A stretch of 64,000 nt of DNA from Pontivivens insulae (GTDB taxonomy: Bacteria; Pseudomonadota; Alphaproteobacteria; Rhodobacterales; Rhodobacteraceae). The position numbers and the translations under genes were made by a program. This document shows positions 56,091 through 64,000 of the stretch, piece by piece. Below the pieces are notes generated by a model. It did no database searches. It saw only the letters and a list, made by a program, of their open reading frames with translations, and had not been told where the DNA came from. Where the stretch lies: the NCBI RefSeq assembly GCF_900302495.1, contig NZ_OMKW01000002.1, positions 558,001 through 622,000 of the forward strand, read 5' to 3'. The stretch's first letter is position 1. Every line of letters starts with the position of its first letter.

Positions 56091-56109
56091 CTTCAAATTT
56101 TGTTTGAAG
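56091..56109. promoter_or_regulatory. Palindrome between the MarR-type and rodZ-like genes
   Basis: CTTCAAA and TTTGAAG flank TTTTG. A second small hairpin ATCCGC/GCGGAT follows at 56111-56129. Both lie in the 219-base region upstream of the rodZ-like gene and downstream of the MarR-type gene, and could be an operator or a weak terminator. Nothing else is evident there. Confidence 0.3.
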
Positions 56110-56185
56110 CATCCGCGCATTGAGCGGATTTCTGCCGGAAAATTCGGGAAATTTGCCCAGATCACACTACGGAGGGTGGACGGTC

Positions 56186-56695
56186 CTAATAAATATACCG
56201 AATCTGCTCTGTCCAATAGTTCTCAACCCGCCGCAAATCGTTGTTGATCTCCGAGATCCGATTTGGCGAAAGCACGTCGCGCGCGACGATTCCGGTGGCA
56301 TGACGCTCGAACAGGCTGGCGACAACGTTGCGAATCTCTGCGCCGCGGGCGGTCAGGCGCACACGCACAGCGCGGCGGTCCACGCTGCAACGCTCGTGAT
56401 GCATATAGCCTGCCTCAACCAGTTTCTTGAGATTGTAGCTGACATTCGAGCCCTGATAGTAGCCGCGGGTCTTCAGTTCCCCCGCCGTCACCACATTGTC
56501 GCCGACGTTGAACAAAAGCAGCGCCTGCACGGGATTGATGTCGATCACACCCAGCCGCTCGAACTCATCCTTGATCACATCGAGCAATAGCCTGTGCAGA
56601 CGCTCCACCATGGAAAGGGTCTCAAGATAGGTGCCCAAAAAATCAGGACGCTTTTCAGCCCCAGGTGTGGAGGGGGTGTCGGCCATGCTCGTCAT
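56186..56695 (-). CDS. MarR-family (LdtR-like) winged-helix transcriptional regulator
   Basis: 169 residues. The start ATG at 56695 has AAGGAG ten bases upstream. The winged helix covers about residues 50-130: DINPVQALLLFNVGD, a recognition region TRGYYQGSNVSYNLKKLVEAG, and the wing SVDRRAVRVRLTARG. It closely follows the LdtR type, known to control cell-wall L,D-transpeptidase genes in Liberibacter and relatives. No such gene is beside it, so the targets here are unknown. Confidence 0.82.
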   Translation of the reverse strand: MTSMADTPSTPGAEKRPDFLGTYLETLSMVERLHRLLLDVIKDEFERLGVIDINPVQALLLFNVGDNVVTAGELKTRGYYQGSNVSYNLKKLVEAGYMHHERCSVDRRAVRVRLTARGAEIRNVVASLFERHATGIVARDVLSPNRISEINNDLRRVENYWTEQIRYIY

Positions 56696-56778
56696 TGGTC
56701 TGCAACTCCTTTTCAGGCGAGATTGCAGTAAAATTCCGGCAAATGTCCAAAGAAAGTATTAAGGGTGCTGCATCAAAA

Positions 56779-57063
56779 TTAGTTAAATTTCTCTGCGCCT
56801 TGGATGATAGAGACGATTGACACGTGCTCTGCCGGCACTGGTTCGCGCCCCGAAAACCACGTGTAAAGGTCCTGATCATTCTCCCCCAAAAGGGCTTCAT
56901 ACTGGTCGAGTTCTGCAGTCGTCAGTTGGCGCATCCCTTTGTCTGCAAAGGGGCCCAGGATCAAATCCATCTCCTTGATCCCCCGGCGCCAGGACCGGAT
57001 TTTCAAGCGCTTCAGACGGTTTTCAGCTGTTTCATTTGCTGCACCTGGAATTTCGCCGGTCAT
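56779..57063 (-). CDS. sdhE: Succinate dehydrogenase assembly factor (SdhE/SDHAF2)
   Basis: 94 residues. Promotes covalent FAD attachment to the succinate dehydrogenase flavoprotein. The key motif is SWRRGIKEMDLILGPFAD (RGxxE), followed by LDQYEALLGENDQDLYTWF. The start ATG overlaps the ROK kinase stop by four bases, an operon pairing with no clear functional logic. It is followed by 83 bases of AT-rich DNA before the MarR-type gene. Confidence 0.93.
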   Translation of the reverse strand: MTGEIPGAANETAENRLKRLKIRSWRRGIKEMDLILGPFADKGMRQLTTAELDQYEALLGENDQDLYTWFSGREPVPAEHVSIVSIIQGAEKFN

Positions 57064-57962
57064 GTGATCCTCGCCGCGCCACGCACGCCAGAGCTGTCGC
57101 CGAAGACCGCTTTGGTGACACGGGTTGCAAAATGGGTTGAGTAAACGTGGGGACGCATCAGTTCCGGCAACTCCTCGGCCAAACCCGGCAGGTTCGACAC
57201 CCCTCCGCCCAGTACGATGACATCGGGGTCAAGCGTGTTGACGACAGTGGCCAGGGCGCGCGCCAATCGGCGGCGGTGGCGCTGCAAGGCCGCCTCTGCC
57301 TGGTCCTCGCCAGACTGAGCCCGTGAGACGATTTCAGGAACGCGCGGACCTGTGCCGGGCGTCATGCCGCAATCGCGGGCGTAGTCGGCTTCAAGTCCTG
57401 GTCCGGCCAGCCATTGCTCGATACATCCTTTCCGGCCGCAAAAGCACTCAGGCCCGGGAAATTCACTTGGATCGCTGATTGGCAGCGGGGAGTGGCCCCA
57501 TTCACCTGCCATGCCGGACGCGCCGTTGACCATACGACCATGAACGGCCAAGCCCCCGCCGACACCAGTACCAAGGATTGCCCCGAAAACGATATCCGCG
57601 CCCCTCCCGGCCCCATCAATTGCCTCTGACAACACAAAGCAATTCGCGTCGTTGGCAACACGGACGGTGCGATCCAGTCGCGCGCTCAACTCAGCGCCAA
57701 GAGGCTGGCCAATCAGCCACGTCGAATTTCCGTTGAAGACCCGGCCGTCTGGAGCAACGGCGCCAGGAATGCCCAGTCCAACAGGCTCACCACTTCGGCC
57801 AACCTCCGCTTCGATATCTTGCACGAGGGAAACGATTGCATCCAGCGATCCGGCATAGTCATGACGCGGCGTGGGGACACGTTTGCGCGTCAGTTCGGTG
57901 CCGTCTTCGTCCAGCACGATGCCTTCAATCTTCGTTCCGCCATAATCAACGCCAATGGGCAT
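57060..57962 (-). CDS. ROK-family sugar kinase
   Basis: 300 residues, single kinase domain without the DNA-binding part of ROK repressors. The ATP-binding start is IGVDYGGTKIEGIVLD, the catalytic region RVANDANCFVLSEA, and the ROK zinc motif CFCGRKGCIEQWL (CxCGxxGCxE). LGTGVGGGLAVHGR and VIVLGGGVSNL are further family blocks. The EWGHSPL segment suggests hexose kinases such as fructokinase, glucokinase or N-acetylglucosamine kinase; I cannot choose. Confidence 0.87.
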   Translation of the reverse strand: MPIGVDYGGTKIEGIVLDEDGTELTRKRVPTPRHDYAGSLDAIVSLVQDIEAEVGRSGEPVGLGIPGAVAPDGRVFNGNSTWLIGQPLGAELSARLDRTVRVANDANCFVLSEAIDGAGRGADIVFGAILGTGVGGGLAVHGRMVNGASGMAGEWGHSPLPISDPSEFPGPECFCGRKGCIEQWLAGPGLEADYARDCGMTPGTGPRVPEIVSRAQSGEDQAEAALQRHRRRLARALATVVNTLDPDVIVLGGGVSNLPGLAEELPELMRPHVYSTHFATRVTKAVFGDSSGVRGAARIT

Positions 57963-58049
57963 GATGCATCCTCAATTCCGTCTTGCCCCGATGTATCACC
58001 GGAAATGGCAACAAGACGCAATAGGCGTTTGAAAGCGGTTTGGAAGGTT

Positions 58050-60199
<2,150 letters not shown>

Positions 60200-60202
60200 C
60201 GC

Positions 60203-60814
60203 CTAAAGCCCCCCGGTGCGTACGATGAAGGACACGATCTCATCGACGCCAACACCGGTCTTCACATTGGCAAAGACCGTCGGCCGTTCGCCCCGCTGAA
60301 CCTTTGCATCGCGTTCCATCACGTCAAGCGATGCGCCAACATGCGGGGCCAGCTCGATCTTGTTGACGATCAGCAGGTCCGAGCGCGTGATCCCCGGCCC
60401 GCCCTTGCGGGGAACCTTGTCGCCCCCGCACACATCAATCACGTAGAGCGTGATATCCGCAAGCTCCGGCGAAAACGTCGCGGACAGATTGTCTCCTCCA
60501 CTCTCGATCAGCACGAGGTCGAGGTCGGGGAATTTCTCGACCATCTGATCGATAGCGTTGAGGTTGATACTTGCGTCCTCGCGAATGGCGGTGTGCGGAC
60601 AGCCGCCTGTCTCGACCCCCATGATCCGCTCCAGCGGAAGGGCCTGCGCGCGCATCAGAAACTCCGCATCCTCCCGCGTGTAGATGTCGTTTGTGATCGC
60701 CGCGACGGAATAGTCACCGGCCATCGCCTTGCAGAGCTGTTCCATAAGCGCGGTCTTGCCCGCGCCGACCGGACCACCAAGGCCCACACGCAACGGGCCG
60801 TTAGGACTGGGCAT
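60203..60814 (-). CDS. ureG: Urease accessory GTPase UreG
   Basis: 203 residues. A SIMIBI-class GTPase that delivers nickel to apo-urease with UreE, UreF and UreD/H. P-loop [18 protein letters not shown], switch region [14 protein letters not shown], the metal motif [17 protein letters not shown] (Cys-Pro-His), [17 protein letters not shown], and the guanine motif VNKIELA. The ATG at 60814 follows GAGGAAG. It overlaps the preceding carboxymuconolactone decarboxylase-like gene by 14 bases. Confidence 0.97.
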   Translation of the reverse strand: MPSPNGPLRVGLGGPVGAGKTALMEQLCKAMAGDYSVAAITNDIYTREDAEFLMRAQALPLERIMGVETGGCPHTAIREDASINLNAIDQMVEKFPDLDLVLIESGGDNLSATFSPELADITLYVIDVCGGDKVPRKGGPGITRSDLLIVNKIELAPHVGASLDVMERDAKVQRGERPTVFANVKTGVGVDEIVSFIVRTGGL

Positions 60815-61190
60815 TCTGATCTTCCTCTTCAAAAACTTCGAGCGCTGCATTCAGCGCATTGATCGCGGCCGGAAACCCACCATAGAGGCTCATCTGCCAG
60901 ATGGTTTCGGCAATTTCCTCGCGGCTCAGACCGGCCTTGCGGCCGCCTGCGATGTTTACTTTTAGTTGCGGACGCGTCTGCCCGCCAAGGGCGGTCAGCG
61001 CGGCAATCGTCGCGATGTAGCGATCGCGCAGGGCCAGGCCCGGACGTCCATATTGCCGCCCATAGGCAAAATCGACCACGCCCTCTGCCATCCCCGGCAG
61101 CAAGTGGCCATAGCGTGCATCAAGGGCCGCCTCCATCCCAGGATTAAGCTCTTCGGACATTCTGCGCCCGCGTTCGGTTGTGTCGCTCAT
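60801..61190 (-). CDS. Carboxymuconolactone decarboxylase-family protein inside the urease operon
   Basis: 129 residues, all-helical AhpD/CMD fold. The segments [17 protein letters not shown] and [20 protein letters not shown] are typical of gamma-carboxymuconolactone decarboxylase-like proteins. The CxxC of AhpD-type peroxidases is absent (no cysteine in the protein), so a disulfide-based peroxidase role is unlikely. The ATG at 61190 overlaps the ureF stop, and the end overlaps ureG by 14 bases. It is embedded in the urease transcript; function there unknown. Confidence 0.8.
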   Translation of the reverse strand: MSDTTERGRRMSEELNPGMEAALDARYGHLLPGMAEGVVDFAYGRQYGRPGLALRDRYIATIAALTALGGQTRPQLKVNIAGGRKAGLSREEIAETIWQMSLYGGFPAAINALNAALEVFEEEDQNAQS

Positions 61191-61816
61191 GAGCGGAACA
61201 TCCTTGAATATTGTGTTTCGTGCTGAAGGCTTGCCATGTCGGCCCGAATGCTCGCCGTCCCAATCTTGTCCAGCCCGGCGTCTTGGGCGTCTTGGGCGAC
61301 CGTCTCGCACAACGGCAACAGAGCCATGACGATCCGCTGTCCATCCGTCTGCCCAAGCGGGATCGCCCGTACGGCAGCGCTGACCAGATTGGCGACAAAG
61401 GCCTGTAGATAAAGCACCACCGTCATGTCGAGTGCGATCCCCTCTCGCGCGGCGCCATACCCAACAGCCACCGGGTAAGGCAGCGGATCGGTTCGCCCGC
61501 CAAAAAGCGCGCCCGTGACGCGCATGAAACTGGCCCCCTGATCCATCGTTTCGGCATAGCGTTCCCGCGAGGGGGCGAGGGCTGCGGCAAGCTCGGCAAT
61601 CTCGCTGACATCATCCGCATGATAGGCATGGGACAGAAGGATCGCATCAGCCCGCCCTGCCCCATGGCGAAGGACATCCTCCAACCATGCTTGCAGGCCC
61701 GCCGCATCGTAGATGACATCATCAGAGATCAGCCGGTCCAAGCCATGCGACCAGGCAAAAGCCCCGGTCGGAAAACCGGGCGAGAGCCATTGGTGCAACA
61801 GCTGCGCATCCCTCAT
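61187..61816 (-). CDS. ureF: Urease accessory protein UreF
   Basis: 209 residues, all-helical scaffold of the urease activation complex. The start [20 protein letters not shown] is the UreF signature, followed by [18 protein letters not shown] and [33 protein letters not shown] is also conserved. The ATG overlaps the YrhK-like gene's stop, and its own stop overlaps the following gene, so these are tightly coupled. Confidence 0.95.
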   Translation of the reverse strand: MRDAQLLHQWLSPGFPTGAFAWSHGLDRLISDDVIYDAAGLQAWLEDVLRHGAGRADAILLSHAYHADDVSEIAELAAALAPSRERYAETMDQGASFMRVTGALFGGRTDPLPYPVAVGYGAAREGIALDMTVVLYLQAFVANLVSAAVRAIPLGQTDGQRIVMALLPLCETVAQDAQDAGLDKIGTASIRADMASLQHETQYSRMFRS

Positions 61817-62097
61817 GATCCATCCTCAAACCTGTTTGCGAGATCATCGACATCGCCCATGGCCGCAAGCCGAAGCTCCCGAATGACATTCAGTGCCGGG
61901 CTGACCATGAACAGCGCGGACCCGATGACGAAAAGCCAAGTTCCCAGATAGAGCCAATCCTCCGAGAAAAAGCAGACAGACCCGATCACGAAGAGCAGTG
62001 CCGCAAGGAAATTGGCAACCGTCATGGCCAGCTCAAAAGCGGCATGCAGCCGCCTGTGTCGGTGGCTTAGGCCCCGCCGATCCGCTTCGAAAATCAT
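61813..62097 (-). CDS. YrhK-like small membrane protein inside the urease operon
   Basis: 94 residues. Two membrane segments (about residues 26-45 and 50-70; LAALLFVIGSVCFF, LGTWLFVIGSALFM) in the YrhK-domain pattern. The ATG at 62097 (MIFEADRRG) has GAGG five bases upstream, overlapping the ureE stop. Longer in-frame starts lie inside ureE and are unlikely. Function unknown; since urease depends on nickel and urea uptake, a membrane role is conceivable but unproven. Confidence 0.7.
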   Translation of the reverse strand: MIFEADRRGLSHRHRRLHAAFELAMTVANFLAALLFVIGSVCFFSEDWLYLGTWLFVIGSALFMVSPALNVIRELRLAAMGDVDDLANRFEDGS

Positions 62098-62104
62098 CTG
62101 GACC

Positions 62105-62551
62105 TCAATGCTCGTGGGAATGCGTGCGACCCTGACCATAGGCGCCCCCTTCGGGCGTAAAGGGGCCGTCACGATAGGTAACCGCACACCCAAGGTGTTC
62201 GAGCATATGGGCAATCACCTTGTCCGCGCGCAACACCAACCGGTCGCTGAGAATTTGGCAAGTCAAATGCCGGTTGCCGACATGCCACGCGACCCGCGCG
62301 AGGTTTGAGAGGTCCTCCGGCACAGCCTCCATCAGCGGCTCATCCGCGGCAACAATGCGGATCAAGCGGCCGTCGTCCAAGACAAGACTGTCCCCCGCCC
62401 GCAATTCCTGCGCGTCCGGCAGATCGAGCAGGAACGCGGTGCCGCCGTCACCCGTCATCGCCATCCGCCGCCGGAAGCGGTCGTCATAAGCAAGCGTGAT
62501 GGTGTCAGCGGGGGCGTCGTGGGAGTGGGTGAGTTTTGTGGCGCGGGTCAT
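62105..62551 (-). CDS. ureE: Urease accessory nickel metallochaperone UreE
   Basis: 148 residues. UreE binds nickel as a dimer and passes it to the UreG complex. LTYDDR-type beginning (TITLAYDDRFRRRM), GTAFLLDLPDAQELRAGD, AWHVGNRHLTCQIL with the conserved GNRH, and a His-containing end GRTHSHEH. Its start lies five bases after the stop of the HEPN-like gene and has no clear ribosome site, so translation may rely on coupling. Confidence 0.95.
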   Translation of the reverse strand: MTRATKLTHSHDAPADTITLAYDDRFRRRMAMTGDGGTAFLLDLPDAQELRAGDSLVLDDGRLIRIVAADEPLMEAVPEDLSNLARVAWHVGNRHLTCQILSDRLVLRADKVIAHMLEHLGCAVTYRDGPFTPEGGAYGQGRTHSHEH

Positions 62552-62556
62552 TTCGT

Positions 62557-63087
62557 CTAAGATATCTCGTTATAGGCACTTAGGGCCAATGGTCTGGATC
62601 TGATCTGATACGTCTCGATGGCCACAAGAAGTGGTCGCGGATCGGGTATTTGGTAGTACCCCGTGACCACATATCGGCTGACATCATTTGCCTTGTGCCA
62701 AGCTGCTAAAAACGAAGTGAGATCATCAAACTCGGCGCTTGGCAGGCCGGATGCTGACTGGGCGTGCTCCAAAATCTTTTGCCATTTTGGACGCTTTGAC
62801 AACCACCGTTTTAATTTGCCGATGTCGTGGCCAAATTCTTCTCGGATCTGTGTGATTGTCTCGCCTTCCGCTCGGACCGCGGCTTTCATCGCCAGTTCCC
62901 ACGAATGACCGACGAGAAACCAAGTCGGAATAAGGTGCGGCACATCCGTTGTCATCCAGCCGGGGCCTTGAACCAAAGCCAAAGCGGCCTTCGTAAACTC
63001 TTCCGATTTCGCCAGCATTGCGGTTGCCGGGCTACGCTCAGATGCATCAGGCTCCTTTAGCCGCTCGATAGTATAACGGTCGGACAC
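62557..63087 (-). CDS. Unknown HEPN-like protein inserted between ureC and ureE
   Basis: 176 residues from a GTG at 63087 with AGGAG upstream; longer in-frame extension lies inside ureC in another frame and is not real. The segment IPTWFLVGHSWELAMKAAV (53-71), then IREEFGHDIGKLKRWL (81-96) resembles HEPN-superfamily proteins, and R82-x4-H87 fits the HEPN Rx4-6H active-site pattern. Local GC is about 50-57 percent in three stretches I counted, against 60-68 percent in ureC and ureE, suggesting transfer. No antitoxin or nucleotidyltransferase partner is adjacent. Function unknown. Confidence 0.6.
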   Translation of the reverse strand: MSDRYTIERLKEPDASERSPATAMLAKSEEFTKAALALVQGPGWMTTDVPHLIPTWFLVGHSWELAMKAAVRAEGETITQIREEFGHDIGKLKRWLSKRPKWQKILEHAQSASGLPSAEFDDLTSFLAAWHKANDVSRYVVTGYYQIPDPRPLLVAIETYQIRSRPLALSAYNEIS

Positions 63088-63107
63088 TTGGGACTCCTTG
63101 AGCCCAC

Positions 63108-64000
63108 TCAAAACATAAAATATCGCTGCGCCATCGGCAGCACTTCGGCGGGCTCGCAGGTCAGCAATTCGCCATCGGCACGCACCTCGTAGGTTTCGGG
63201 GTGCACTTCGATGTTGGGGCAATAATCGTTGAGGATCATTGCACTCTTGCCGATGCCGGAGCGGACGTTTTCGACCGCAAGCGTCTCCTTTTCCAGCCCC
63301 AGATGCGACGTCTCTGCCGCGCCACTCACGAAATGCACCGAAGACGCTTTTTGCGAGCCGCCGAATGCGCCGAACATCTGGCGGGAATAGACTGGCTGCG
63401 GTGTCGGGATCGAGGCGTTCGGGTCGCCCATCTGCGCGCAGGCAATGGTGCCGCCGACCAGCGTCATCTCCGGCTTCACGCCGAAAAAGGCCGGGTTCCA
63501 CAGGCAGAGGTCGGCGCGCTTGCCTTCCTCAACCGAGCCGATATGCGCACTCACGCCATGGGCAATCGCGGGATTGATCGTGTATTTCGCGATGTAGCGA
63601 CGGACGCGAAAATTGTCATTTTCGCCGGTCTCTTCAGCAAGCCGCCCGCGCTGTTTCTTCATCTTATCAGCGGTTTGCCACGTACGGATCAGCACCTCGC
63701 CCACACGGCCCATCGCCTGACTGTCACTCGCGATGATCGAAAACGCACCCATATCGTGCAGGATATCCTCTGCCGCGATGGTCTCCCGCCGGATGCGGCT
63801 CTCGGCAAAGGCCACATCCTCGGGGATCGATTTGTCGAGGTGGTGGCAAACCATCAGCATATCGAGATGCTCTTCCAACGTGTTAACCGTGTAGGGCCGC
63901 GTGGGGTTGGTTGAGGACGGTATGACGTGCTCCTCCCCACAAACCTTAATGATATCAGGGGCATGACCGCCGCCTGCACCTTCCGTATGGAAGGCATGGA
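63108..64000 (-). CDS. ureC: Urease alpha subunit, C-terminal part
   Basis: The C-terminal 296 or so codons; the gene continues beyond the right edge. UreC carries the di-nickel site that hydrolyses urea to ammonia and carbamate. Visible: [31 protein letters not shown], the mobile-flap motif [15 protein letters not shown] with catalytic His, [20 protein letters not shown], and [38 protein letters not shown] and the terminal MAQRYFMF are also typical. It is the first visible gene of the minus-strand urease operon; ureA, ureB and ureD are presumably to the right. Confidence 0.97.
   Translation of the reverse strand, partial: HAFHTEGAGGGHAPDIIKVCGEEHVIPSSTNPTRPYTVNTLEEHLDMLMVCHHLDKSIPEDVAFAESRIRRETIAAEDILHDMGAFSIIASDSQAMGRVGEVLIRTWQTADKMKKQRGRLAEETGENDNFRVRRYIAKYTINPAIAHGVSAHIGSVEEGKRADLCLWNPAFFGVKPEMTLVGGTIACAQMGDPNASIPTPQPVYSRQMFGAFGGSQKASSVHFVSGAAETSHLGLEKETLAVENVRSGIGKSAMILNDYCPNIEVHPETYEVRADGELLTCEPAEVLPMAQRYFMF

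Noticed and set aside
55903-56112. A 69-codon minus-strand frame between the MarR-type and rodZ-like genes
   Set aside because: No ribosome site, no recognisable protein, and it overlaps the rodZ-like start and palindromes that look regulatory.
63088-63501. An N-terminal extension of the HEPN-like gene into ureC
   Set aside because: The extension is ureC read in another frame. The GTG at 63087 has an AGGAG site, and the protein resemblance begins only after it.

Overview
The window is chromosomal DNA of an alphaproteobacterium, most likely a Rhodobacterales (Roseobacter-group) species. I infer this from gene content and order: dusB(nifR3)-ntrB-ntrC followed by ntrY-ntrX-trkA-trkH-hfq-hflX, the fused ispDF gene, a Mg-type HemB, the DUF4167 and YrhK-like proteins, lptF-lptG-lptD-surA-pdxA-rsmA, and GC-rich coding sequence. 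Genes are tightly packed. Many neighbours share ATGA or GTGA start/stop overlaps, and no gap between genes exceeds about 265 bases. I saw no tRNA, rRNA, insertion sequence, prophage or CRISPR array. The window cuts a gene at each edge: a beta-hydroxyacid dehydrogenase on the left and ureC on the right.

Layout. 1-6642: the end of a 3-hydroxyisobutyrate dehydrogenase-like gene, a yqiJ/yqiK (flotillin) pair, rpe with a DUF2237 gene, then on the minus strand hemB with an SGNH hydrolase, and a small membrane protein. 6697-10511: mfd, a small membrane-anchored protein and a strong two-way terminator. 10510-15226: a FrnE-type oxidoreductase with an acyl-CoA ligase, divergent from an XRE-cupin regulator, then a patatin-like lipase beside 3-hydroxybutyrate dehydrogenase. 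15227-19377: a candidate small RNA, a YejA-like peptide-binding protein, a DUF502 protein, and a pteridine-reductase-like SDR overlapping folB. 19365-31206: the minus-strand nitrogen regulation, potassium uptake and RNA chaperone block. 31322-33407: ispDF-pgpA-pncC.

33404-37316 looks more accessory: topoisomerase IB, a diheme cytochrome, a formylglycine-enzyme-like protein without the catalytic cysteines, and an orphan sugar-type binding protein with a perfect LacI-type operator. 37317-50347: ndk, an ABC-F protein, marC, an aspartic protease, holC, pepA, and the LPS-export/outer-membrane series lptF-lptG-lptD-surA followed by pdxA-rsmA. 50357-60199: DUF4167, prmC-prfA, DUF1499-ispG, rodZ, a MarR regulator, sdhE with a ROK kinase, an XRE regulator, aspC and an unknown partner. 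60203-64000: urease genes in the order ureC, unknown HEPN-like gene, ureE, YrhK-like, ureF, carboxymuconolactone decarboxylase-like, ureG.

The observations I would check first are the HEPN-like gene inserted between ureC and ureE with lower GC, the candidate small RNA at 15301-15404, the 11-base tandem repeat inside dusB, the operator in front of the orphan binding protein, and the nested RNA-like fold at 35065-35134. I did not find a clear new multi-gene system.
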